DNA of 64,000 bases from Hyphococcus sp. Lineage in GTDB: Bacteria; Pseudomonadota; Alphaproteobacteria; Caulobacterales; Parvularculaceae. A program made the translations under genes and the position numbers. Under the pieces are notes generated by a model. It saw only the letters and a list, made by a program, of their open reading frames with translations, made no database searches and was not told the DNA's origin. The number at the start of each line of letters is the position of its first letter. Positions within the stretch are counted from its first letter, which is position 1. Positions 57,484 to 64,000 of the stretch are shown in pieces. The DNA lies in the NCBI GenBank assembly GCA_021776375.1, contig JAJFGA010000042.1:52327-116326 (forward strand). Reading direction: 5' to 3'.

Positions 57484-58797
57484 CTAAGCCGCGTCCGCGG
57501 CGCGGTCGCGGCGATAGGCGTTGACGCGGTCAAGCTGGCTTTGAATATCGTAAGTCGATGCGCTGACGGCGGCGCTTTCCTGCCCGCCCGCCAGCACGCG
57601 CCGCACCGGCAGGGTCAGGCGCGCGCTTGTGCCTTTGCCGGGTTCTGATTGCAGCCGCAAGGCGCCGCCATGAAGCTTGGCCAGTGAAAACGCCAGCGAC
57701 AGACCAAGCCCCGACCCTTTTGTTCCGCGTACGCCATCTTTATGGGTGTCGGAATAGCGCCCGCCCTGTTTGGCAAGCTCTATCGCGTTCATGCCGATGC
57801 CGGTGTCGCGCACGGTGAAATCCAACGCGCCGCATTTTTCTTCAACCGACAATTCAACCTCGCCTTCGGCGGTAAACTTGACCGCATTGGTAAGGAGGTT
57901 GATCAAAATTTGTTTGACCGCCCGCACATCAATCATGGTTTCGGGAAGGTCGGACGCGATATTGACCCGCAAGGAAAGCCCCGCGTGCGCCGCCTCGCCG
58001 CGGATCATCGCAGCACATTCACGCGCCACCGGTCCGGGTGCGGCCAATACCGGATTTAAACCATAACGCCCGGTCTCGACTTTGGCGTAGTCGAACAGCG
58101 AAGCGATGAGCTCTTGTAAATGCGCGCCGGCAGCGTGGATATCGCCGACATATTCAGCATACTTCTCATGCCCGAGCGGGCCGTAGGTCTCCGCCCGCAT
58201 GGAGTCGGCAAAGCCCATAATGGCGTTGAGCGGGGTTTTCATCTCATGGCTCAAATTGGCCATCAACTCAGGCTGCAACACCTGCGCAGGGGCGGGCGAG
58301 AGGGTATTTTCAGGCGGCGATTGCAATGCGGGTTGCGTGGCAACCCTATGCGGCATCGCCTGACGGGCGACCCGCTCTTCCGCGATACGGGTCTCGCGAC
58401 GTTGCGCCAGCTCCTCGCTGCGGTCGCGGATCAGCGCCATCAGCCGACCGCGGCCAAGCGGCGTAAATGTGATTTCCGCCAGCGCCGCCGACCGGCGCAC
58501 CCGCAACAGCCGAAAATTGGCGCGCAGCCGGCTCGCTGGCGCATAGGGACTGGCCGCCGCCTCGGTCATCGCCGCGCGCACCTCCGCGCGGTCCTCGCGG
58601 CGGACAAAATCAAACAGCGAGCGGCCCACCAGATTGCCTGCCGCGCCGATCATCTCCGCAGCCGACGGCGAGACCTGAAGGAAAATGCCGTCATCATAGA
58701 GCGAGGCCACCATATCGCCGGTTCCGCCGCGCCAGACCGGGCCGCCGCGGGACACCGAGGCGAGCTTTTTAAAGAGGGAAAGGGGGCGAAATTTCAT
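57484..58797 (-). CDS. PAS-domain sensor histidine kinase, PleC/DivJ/DivL-like
   Basis: 437 aa, soluble kinase. PAS domain (about residues 28-125), coiled linker, then the H-box ANLSHEMKTPLN with H184, and an ATPase domain (INLLTNAVKFTAEG, DTGIGMN, GSGLGLSL). The helix after the H-box has AETYGPLGHEKYAEYVGDI, very close to the kinase at 2-1552. A basic C-terminus of ~30 residues follows the ATPase. Role in cell-cycle or polarity signalling is inference from the subfamily. Confidence 0.88.
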   Translation of the reverse strand: MKFRPLSLFKKLASVSRGGPVWRGGTGDMVASLYDDGIFLQVSPSAAEMIGAAGNLVGRSLFDFVRREDRAEVRAAMTEAAASPYAPASRLRANFRLLRVRRSAALAEITFTPLGRGRLMALIRDRSEELAQRRETRIAEERVARQAMPHRVATQPALQSPPENTLSPAPAQVLQPELMANLSHEMKTPLNAIMGFADSMRAETYGPLGHEKYAEYVGDIHAAGAHLQELIASLFDYAKVETGRYGLNPVLAAPGPVARECAAMIRGEAAHAGLSLRVNIASDLPETMIDVRAVKQILINLLTNAVKFTAEGEVELSVEEKCGALDFTVRDTGIGMNAIELAKQGGRYSDTHKDGVRGTKGSGLGLSLAFSLAKLHGGALRLQSEPGKGTSARLTLPVRRVLAGGQESAAVSASTYDIQSQLDRVNAYRRDRAADAA

Positions 58798-59066
58798 GGG
58801 GTATCTGGGGTCTGAGCCGCTGCCTTCTTAACTAATTCGACAGATTCGTTAACGTCGGTTCACCATGGCGCAATTGTCGTTAATAAATACTGAATGAGGC
58901 AAAACCCCATAAAAATTGCATATCAGCCCCTCAAACGGTCGAATTTGGTGATAATTCAGTTAGGATCGTCAGCGCGGTGTTAATTGGTGGGGCGGTAATG
59001 TGACGGACATATCGGGGGGGGCTTTTGCACGCCCGATGGACTGTCACATTCTGGGAGAAGTTATCT

Positions 59067-60104
59067 ATGTCGCGTAACAGATTGCAAAGCCCGGCGCGCG
59101 CCGCCATGCGTTTTGCCCCCCTTCCGGCGCACCGCCGTTCCACCCCGAAACGCCTGATTATGATCGCCGCCTTCGCTGTCGGCTGCGCCGTCACCGGCGT
59201 TTCAGCCGACACGCTGGCGCAACCCAAAGATGAAGCGCTAGAGCGCGCCGCCGCCAATTATATCCGATTTCGTGAAGACGTTTCCGCGATTGAGGCGATG
59301 ACCTTTGACAATGCCAAAGTCACGCGCGAGGCGCATCGGCGTCTTGCCGCTCATGATTCCAGCGAACTGTCCTCCGGCTGGGTCGCCTATGCCGCGCTGG
59401 TCGCCGCCGACACGCCGGAATTTGCCGAAGCCCTCAAAAAAGAAATGAAGAAGAAAAAACGTCGCAACGAACTTGGCGGCGGCAAGGGACTGCTCTCGAA
59501 TCTGGCGCAGGACCCGTCTTACGCCCGCAAGCTCCCCGGCGCCAAAGCGGCCACCGCCGCCGTCCTCGCCATGACCGCCCATGACGGCGCCCGCATCGCT
59601 GCGCTCGGCGAGGCCTTTAAGACCCAGGCCTATGCGATGCAAAAAACCAAATGGGGCAAGCAACGCATTGCCGCCAGTCAGGAACGCATCAAGGACGCCT
59701 CCGCCTATCGCAGCAAGCGCGGCGCCGCGGCGGCGCCCACCCTCGTGCGTTCGAGCGAAGGCGGCGCCATCGCCCCGTCGCTCGCCAGCGCTAATGAAAA
59801 TTGGGACGCCAACTGGGGCGAGGACGCGCCCGCCAGCGCCATGAGCGAGAAAAACGCGCAAGTGATTATGGACCGTGTCCTGAACCTGGCGGCGCGTTAT
59901 TCAACCGGGACGTTGAATTCAACGGTCGTCAGCGCCTACGCCAAGAACAACAAATCCGACCGCTGTCTGTCGATGGCCAAGCTGACGCTGGATCAATGTA
60001 TCGCCGCCACACGCACGCCCTATGAAGAAGCGTTCTGTCTTGGCGAACACGGCCTCAACGACATCGCCACATGCGTTGGCTGGGTCGGCGCGCCGTCATC
60101 TTAA
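59067..60104 (+). CDS. Unrecognised periplasmic protein, 345 aa
   Basis: Not assigned to a family. A cationic leader leads into a hydrophobic segment (LIMIAAFAVGCAVTGVSA, residues ~31-48) that acts as a signal peptide or N-terminal anchor. The mature part is helical and charged, with a Lys-rich loop (KKEMKKKKRR) and, near the C-terminus, CLSMAKLTLDQCIAATR and EAFCLGEHGLNDIATCVGWV, giving four cysteines that may pair in two disulfides. Start at 59067 has GGGAGAAG upstream. Divergent from the kinase at 57484. Confidence 0.6.
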   Translation: MSRNRLQSPARAAMRFAPLPAHRRSTPKRLIMIAAFAVGCAVTGVSADTLAQPKDEALERAAANYIRFREDVSAIEAMTFDNAKVTREAHRRLAAHDSSELSSGWVAYAALVAADTPEFAEALKKEMKKKKRRNELGGGKGLLSNLAQDPSYARKLPGAKAATAAVLAMTAHDGARIAALGEAFKTQAYAMQKTKWGKQRIAASQERIKDASAYRSKRGAAAAPTLVRSSEGGAIAPSLASANENWDANWGEDAPASAMSEKNAQVIMDRVLNLAARYSTGTLNSTVVSAYAKNNKSDRCLSMAKLTLDQCIAATRTPYEEAFCLGEHGLNDIATCVGWVGAPSS

Positions 60105-60128
60105 TGTGTTCCATGATGAATCCTTCTT

Positions 60129-60215
60129 CATGTCATTGCCGGACTTGTTCCGGCAATCCAGGGCAGAAAATAAAACAGAATTTCTGGATCACCGGGACGA
60201 GCCCGGTGATGACAC
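60129..60215. repeat. Family C intergenic palindrome, copy 3 of 3
   Basis: Arms CATGTCATTGCCGGACTTGT at 60129-60148 and, inverted, GGACGAGCCCGGTGATGACA at ~60194-60213, each with its own inner hairpin (TTGCCGG...CCGGCAA; ACCGGGACGAGCCCGGT). Lies downstream of the periplasmic protein gene. Confidence 0.7.
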
Positions 60216-60311
60216 GAGGGAGGGTTCACCAGTGCTAACAGATAGAAATAACTCATCTCGTTTTGAAGCACGCTCTTAAAGCTGACTTGCACAAACTGCC
60301 TCGCAAAATAT

Positions 60312-60345
60312 AAAAAGGGCAGCCATTTTTAGCGGCCCTTTTTTT
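60312..60345 (-). terminator. Terminator at the end of the HxlR gene
   Basis: Stem AAAAAGGGC with GCCCTTTTT around a short loop containing the gene's last codons; on the minus strand a U-run follows. It overlaps the HxlR stop region (60329-60331). Confidence 0.75.
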
Positions 60346-60700
60346 GCGCCCGGCGCCGGGCGCGCAGTTTGAGCTTGTGCCCGACGTCCGCAATCGCCTC
60401 GATCGCCGGCAACAAGGCGCGACCGTCGCTCGTCAGCGCATATTCAACCGAGGGCGGCGACGTTGGCTTGACGGCGCGGCTGACAATGCCTTTTTCTTCA
60501 AGCTGCTTCAGCCGCACCGTCAACATCTTCGCCGAGATCGGCGGAATGTCGATCCGCAGCTCGCTGAACCGACGCGGACCGGCCCCGAGAAACCATAAAA
60601 TATTCGGCGCCCAGGCGCCGCCGATGACCGACATGCATTCTGATAGCGGGCAATCATGGGGGATAGGCGGGCTGTTGTTTTTTCGAATTTTCAAAGCCAT
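60329..60700 (-). CDS. HxlR-family winged-helix transcriptional regulator
   Basis: 123 aa. The family pattern is CPLSECMSVIGGAWAPNIL, then RRFSELRIDIPPISAKMLTV and the wing KPTSPPSVEYALTSDGRAL. HxlR proteins sense reactive electrophiles or aldehydes and usually control a divergent enzyme gene. Here a glutathione transferase and a tautomerase are divergent, which fits such a role. Operator-like inverted repeats lie in the shared region. Confidence 0.93.
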   Translation of the reverse strand: MALKIRKNNSPPIPHDCPLSECMSVIGGAWAPNILWFLGAGPRRFSELRIDIPPISAKMLTVRLKQLEEKGIVSRAVKPTSPPSVEYALTSDGRALLPAIEAIADVGHKLKLRARRRAQKKGR

Positions 60701-60711
60701 GAAGGAACCCT

Positions 60712-60775
60712 TAGTTACCAGATGGAAACTCTATAGTTTGGTTTCTATAGAATATCTAGTTTACAAAGGTAACTA
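60712..60775. promoter_or_regulatory. Inverted-repeat operator between the HxlR and glutathione transferase genes
   Basis: TAGTTACC at 60712-60719 and its inverted GGTAACTA at 60768-60775 frame an AT-rich 48-bp region (with CTATAGTTTGGTTTCTATAG inside) that should hold both promoters. The left box lies 11 bp from the HxlR start, the right 52 bp from the transferase start. Confidence 0.55.
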
Positions 60776-60827
60776 GTGTTCGTAAGTCAGCGCCTTCCCT
60801 GGAACCAAACCTCAAGGACGATCTCCT

Positions 60828-61439
60828 ATGAAACTCTATTACATGCCCGGCGCCTGTTCTCTGGCTTCACACATCGCGTTGCGCGAAATCGGCGCTGATT
60901 TCTCGCTGGAAAAAGTCGATGTCAAAGAGCAGAAAACCGAAAGCGGCGAAGATTTCACAGCCGTCAATCCGAACGGTTATGTCCCGGCGCTGCGCTTTGA
61001 TGATGACGACATTCTGACCGAGGGCGTTGCGGTTTTGCAATTTTTGGGGGAACAAAACCCAGACGCAAAGCTATTGCCCGCATCCGGAACCCGCGAGCGC
61101 GCGCGCGTCAACCAACATCTCAGCTTTATCGGATCAGAACTGCACAAAGCCTATTCGCCGTTCTTTGCCAACAAACTTGAGGGCGAGGCGCGCACTATCG
61201 CCGAAGCCAAAGTCGCCAAACGCATGGGCCATCTTGAGACCCTGCTTGCCGACGGGCGGAACTATCTTACGGGCGATCAGTTCACCATCGCCGACGCTTA
61301 TCTGTTCGTGGTTGCGAACTGGTCTTCGCTGGTTAACATCGATCTGGATCAATGGCCGAATATCGCCAGCTTCGTCAAACGCGTCGCCGCACGGCCCACG
61401 GCCCAAGCGGCGATGAAGGCTGAAGGCCTCCTCCAATAG
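60828..61439 (+). CDS. Glutathione S-transferase, beta class (GstA-like)
   Basis: 203 aa. The N-terminal thioredoxin fold has the bacterial beta-class Cys10 in MPGACSLASHIAL and the substrate-contact loop NPNGYVPALRFDDDD. The C-terminal all-helical domain has DQFTIADAYLFVVANW and GDQ motif typical of GSTs. Likely conjugates glutathione to electrophiles. RBS GGACGATCTCC lies just upstream. Controlled by the divergent HxlR regulator. Confidence 0.95.
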   Translation: MKLYYMPGACSLASHIALREIGADFSLEKVDVKEQKTESGEDFTAVNPNGYVPALRFDDDDILTEGVAVLQFLGEQNPDAKLLPASGTRERARVNQHLSFIGSELHKAYSPFFANKLEGEARTIAEAKVAKRMGHLETLLADGRNYLTGDQFTIADAYLFVVANWSSLVNIDLDQWPNIASFVKRVAARPTAQAAMKAEGLLQ

Positions 61440-61488
61440 CGGCTTGAAACTCAGCGCCGGCATCACGCCAACAAACAGGAGACAATCC

Positions 61489-61698
61489 ATGCCTTATGTG
61501 AATATCAAAATCACCCGTGAAGGCGGTGTGACGCCGGCGCAAAAAGCCGAACTGATCAAGGGCGCGAGCGACCTTCTTGCCAAAGTCCTAAACAAGTCGC
61601 CAGCGACGACCGTTGTGGTGATCGACGAGGTCGAGCTTGAAAACTGGGGGATCGGCGGCCTGCCGGTGGAGGCGTATCGTCGCCAAGCGAAAGGCTGA
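61489..61698 (+). CDS. 4-oxalocrotonate tautomerase family protein
   Basis: 69 aa. The N-terminal Pro (after removal of Met) in PYVNIKITREGG is the catalytic base of tautomerases. The rest (VTPAQKAELIKGASDLLAKV, then VVVIDEVELENWGIGG) matches the family length and helix. AGGAG lies upstream. It probably forms the second gene of the HxlR-controlled operon with the transferase. Confidence 0.9.
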   Translation: MPYVNIKITREGGVTPAQKAELIKGASDLLAKVLNKSPATTVVVIDEVELENWGIGGLPVEAYRRQAKG

Positions 61699-61738
61699 TG
61701 CGGGTGCGCATAAATTTCATAGCTTGCAATTGTGGCTT

Positions 61739-61851
61739 ATCCTTCGCGACGCCTTGGCTTTGCCAAGGCTCCTCAGGATGAGGGTGTTACATTTTTGATC
61801 CTTTACACCCTCATCCTGAGGAGCGAACCAAAGGTTCGCGTCGCGAAGGAT
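61739..61851. repeat. Family A intergenic palindrome, copy 7 of 7
   Basis: Outer arms ATCCTTCGCGACGCC and GCGTCGCGAAGGAT perfect; inner arms CTCCTCAGGATGAGG and CCTCATCCTGAGGAG. Between tautomerase and SufE genes. Confidence 0.9.
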
Positions 61852-61951
61852 AAGAAACGCGGGCGCACCATGCGCTATCAACGGCAACCCAGCTCACCCC
61901 ACACGCCGCATATCATTTGCCTTTACCAGGCTGGCGCATTATCTCACGCCC

Positions 61952-62365
61952 ATGAGCACATTCGGCGATATTCGCAGCGACTTTGAATTCCTCGAGGCGT
62001 GGGATGAGCGGTATAAATATATCATCGATCTTGGCCGCGACCTTGCGCCTTACCCGGAAGACCATCGCGACGACGCCCATAAGGTGCGCGGCTGCGCCAG
62101 TCAGGTCTGGCTCTTTGCCAGCAATGACGGCGCGACGCTCTCGTTCAAGGGCGACAGTGATGCGCATATCGTCAAAGGCCTGGTGGCTTTGTTGATCGCG
62201 TTATATTCCGGCAAAACCGCCGCAGAGATTATCGCCATTGATCCCGCCGCCGCACTGGCGCCCTTTGACCTCAAAGACCATCTGACGCCGCAGCGCTCAA
62301 ACGGGCTCTATTCCATGGTTAATCGCATCCGCGCCATCGCTGCTGAAACGACCGGTCAGGCTTAA
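61952..62365 (+). CDS. sufE: SufE-like cysteine desulfuration protein
   Basis: 137 aa. Accepts sulfur from the cysteine desulfurase SufS. C48 in [10 protein letters not shown] is the sulfur-accepting residue, and [20 protein letters not shown] is the typical C-terminal block. SufS itself is not in the window. The gene converges on the DnaA-domain-like gene with a 4-bp overlap. Confidence 0.93.
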   Translation: MSTFGDIRSDFEFLEAWDERYKYIIDLGRDLAPYPEDHRDDAHKVRGCASQVWLFASNDGATLSFKGDSDAHIVKGLVALLIALYSGKTAAEIIAIDPAAALAPFDLKDHLTPQRSNGLYSMVNRIRAIAAETTGQA

Positions 62366-62760
62366 CGCCGGGTCAAAAAAGATTTGCCCTTCGGCGCCGT
62401 TTCGTTTGCAACCATTTTGCCGGACCGCCATTCCCGCAGCCGGATGCGCATTCGCTTTTCCATAAATTCCAGCTGCAGATCGAATATCGGGCCGTCGCGA
62501 CGGTCTTCAATATTGATGCAAGCATGGCTCACCGTGGAACGCTCGCGCTCGAATATCTCGGCAACCTCATTGAGGGTTAGCTGGCCGACCACATGCGCCA
62601 GATACATTGCCGTCTGGCGGGCGAGCGCAAGCTCGCCCAGGCGGTTTTCCGTCCGCAGCGCCGCGTGGGGAATGCCATAAGCCTCGCAAACGACCTCTCT
62701 GGCCATGCGCGCGACCACCCTGCAGCCATGTTCCGAAAAGACGTTTTGGTGTTCTACCAT
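62362..62760 (-). CDS. DnaA domain IV-like helix-turn-helix protein
   Basis: 132 aa. The N-terminal 90 residues resemble the DNA-binding domain IV of Dna[21 protein letters not shown] followed by [20 protein letters not shown], including the AMYL and STVSHA signatures. The AAA ATPase part is absent and the C-terminus is a basic extension. It would bind DnaA boxes or similar sites without ATPase switching. Function unknown in most hosts; likely a regulator. It overlaps sufE by 4 bp. Confidence 0.8.
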   Translation of the reverse strand: MVEHQNVFSEHGCRVVARMAREVVCEAYGIPHAALRTENRLGELALARQTAMYLAHVVGQLTLNEVAEIFERERSTVSHACINIEDRRDGPIFDLQLEFMEKRMRIRLREWRSGKMVANETAPKGKSFLTRR

Positions 62761-62865
62761 CTACTGCTCCCGCTCATGTTTAAGCGGCAAAGCGCACCGC
62801 TCACATGAGCTAGGATAAGACTTGAATTTAAGTTGAGGATAAGTTTACGAGCGTGTTTGACGCGC

Positions 62866-62880
62866 GGTTAAGACTTAACC
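62866..62880. promoter_or_regulatory. Palindromic element GGTTAAG-A-CTTAACC
   Basis: A 15-bp palindrome with a single central base, followed directly by another CTTAA half (62881-62885 TTAAG). It lies 106 bp upstream of the DnaA-domain-like gene and 23 bp after the end of the antiporter gene. It could be an operator of the DnaA-like protein or a weak terminator. Confidence 0.4.
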
Positions 62881-62902
62881 TTAAGCCGGTCCAGTGAAAG
62901 CC

Positions 62903-64000
62903 TTACCCAAGAAAAGACAAGATCAAAACAAAGCCAAGTAAAACCGCAGTCCAGAGCGCCATAAAGCCAATTGGCCAGGATCGCGCCATTTGCCCTTCAG
63001 GCCCATGGACGGCGTATATCCTTGCCATCAGAGCGTGTATGCGGCCGGTAAAAATCGCCCATAGCGCGCTCCATGTTGCGCGCGACGCACCACTTGCCCA
63101 TGAGAGCAGCGCCCGGCCCGGCACCCGCCACAACCAGTCGACATCGAGATTGGTCGACGGGATCTCCGGCGGATACCACTTGATCAACACCAATACCGCG
63201 AACGCCAGCACCGCCCATAACAGCAGCTGTAACTGCTCGATGATGTGATAAGCCGTATAAGGGTGATACCCGGCGATCTGTTCCTGGTTCGGCAGTAGCG
63301 CATAAAGCGGCTCAGGGAAGACGCCGATGCCGATAGATAACACCGCGGCAATCGACATCGCGACCAGCATGCCAATCGGCGCCTCTTTCGGGCGCTTGCC
63401 GCTGTCATGGCCAAAGAATGTGAAATACGGGATCTTGATGCCGGCATGTTCGAGAACGCCGGCAGAGGCAAATAACAGCGTCAGCCAGATCCAGATATTG
63501 ACGCCGCCGGCGCCGTCGATGATCAGCCCTTTGGTGACGAAGCCGGCAAAGAACGGAAACGCCGAAATCGACAAGGCGCCGATGATGCAAAACGTCATGG
63601 TCAGCGGCATGGTGCGATAAAGACCGCCAAGCTCGGTCGCCTTCGAAGTGCCGGTGCGGAACATTGCAGCCCCCACCGCCATGAACAACAGGCTTTCAAA
63701 GATGATATTGCTGAACGCATAGCCGGTCGCGCCGTTGAGCGCGCCGGCGGTGCCGATGCCGATGCCGACCACCATAAAACCGACCTGGTTGTTGATGGAA
63801 TAGGTCAGAACCTTGCGCAGGTCATTCTCAATCAGCGCAAAGAAGATCGGAAAAATCGTCATCACCGCGCCGATATAGATCAGCTCATTTGTGCCCGGGA
63901 ACGCCCGCGCCAGCGCATAGACCGCAAGCTTGGTGGTGAAGACCGACAAGATGATGGTGCCGGAGATGGTCGATTTCGGATAGGCGTCCTGCACCCAGGT
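62903..64000 (-). CDS. Mrp/NuoN-type membrane antiporter subunit D (5' part cut by the window)
   Basis: Partial: the frame runs off the right edge and the visible 365 residues cover the C-terminal two thirds. It has many membrane helices and the conserved WVQDAYPKS loop, DLRKVLTYSINNQVGFMVVG (with the functional Lys/Asn residues) and FAGFVTKGLI. This is the proton-conducting MrpD/NuoN/HycC fold; proton or sodium-ion exchange is the likely role. The C-terminal ~90 residues (after RVPGRALLSW) are less conserved. Adjacent subunit genes would lie outside the window. Confidence 0.85.
   Translation of the reverse strand, partial: TWVQDAYPKSTISGTIILSVFTTKLAVYALARAFPGTNELIYIGAVMTIFPIFFALIENDLRKVLTYSINNQVGFMVVGIGIGTAGALNGATGYAFSNIIFESLLFMAVGAAMFRTGTSKATELGGLYRTMPLTMTFCIIGALSISAFPFFAGFVTKGLIIDGAGGVNIWIWLTLLFASAGVLEHAGIKIPYFTFFGHDSGKRPKEAPIGMLVAMSIAAVLSIGIGVFPEPLYALLPNQEQIAGYHPYTAYHIIEQLQLLLWAVLAFAVLVLIKWYPPEIPSTNLDVDWLWRVPGRALLSWASGASRATWSALWAIFTGRIHALMARIYAVHGPEGQMARSWPIGFMALWTAVLLGFVLILSFLG

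Noticed and set aside
15772..61851. The palindrome families considered as a CRISPR array
   Set aside because: The copies are dispersed between genes rather than clustered with regular spacers, and no cas gene is present.

Overview
The window is GC-rich, tightly packed bacterial chromosome with many ATGA gene overlaps. The gene content points to an alphaproteobacterium of the Caulobacterales/Parvularculales/Hyphomonadaceae kind. It has two PleC/DivJ-type histidine kinases, a perfect CtrA-type box (TTAA-N7-TTAA), a DUF1491 gene, a stand-alone DnaA domain IV protein, a complete RcGTA-like gene transfer agent cluster, and seven copies of an intergenic palindrome. The genus is an inference from these features; no rRNA or tRNA gene was seen.

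Layout. 1-18.4 kb is mostly core genes: a sensor kinase cut by the left edge, an EEP-family phosphatase/nuclease, an operon of two FAD-type oxidoreductases plus a GcvT-fold protein, glnE, an HU protein, a sensor kinase/response regulator pair beside a periplasmic Do protease, a hydrolase-OsmC fusion and a DnaJ-like chaperone. 19.6-34.8 kb is a leftward gene transfer agent (GTA) cluster with homologues of RcGTA g1 to g15 in the canonical order: small and large terminase, portal, protease, capsid, connectors, tail tube, two tail-assembly chaperones, tape measure, and baseplate/host-contact proteins. Three families of intergenic palindromes interrupt it. The two tail chaperones appear to be joined by a -1 frameshift at GGGAAAG, the heptamer used by phage lambda G/GT. 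35-38.5 kb holds a YcgN protein, a SufR-like iron-sulfur regulator and small redox genes. 38.8-42.5 kb holds PBP1A, whose last 184 bp are repeated downstream of a 1.3 kb insert carrying a Tat-exported cysteine protein and a secreted metalloprotease. 42.5-52.8 kb holds a hybrid kinase, an orphaned BlaI-type repressor with a decayed sensor partner, YceI, an alkyl sulfatase, a MarR regulator with two matching operators, a CPBP protease and a sterol-desaturase-like enzyme.

53.1-55.8 kb is the most unusual part. Four tandem genes encode very small secreted proteins. Each is little more than a signal peptide followed by the same C-terminal sorting signal (VPEMSAGAG, a membrane helix, RERSKRK). A strong terminator separates them from one exosortase fused to a CPBP-type protease (the exosortase E / VPEID-CTERM architecture). 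The predicted mature peptides of three of them are only 5-6 residues before the VPE motif.

56-64 kb holds a secreted serine hydrolase, a second PleC-like kinase, an unrecognised periplasmic protein, an HxlR regulator divergent from a glutathione transferase and tautomerase, SufE, the DnaA-domain-IV protein, and an Mrp-type antiporter subunit cut by the right edge.
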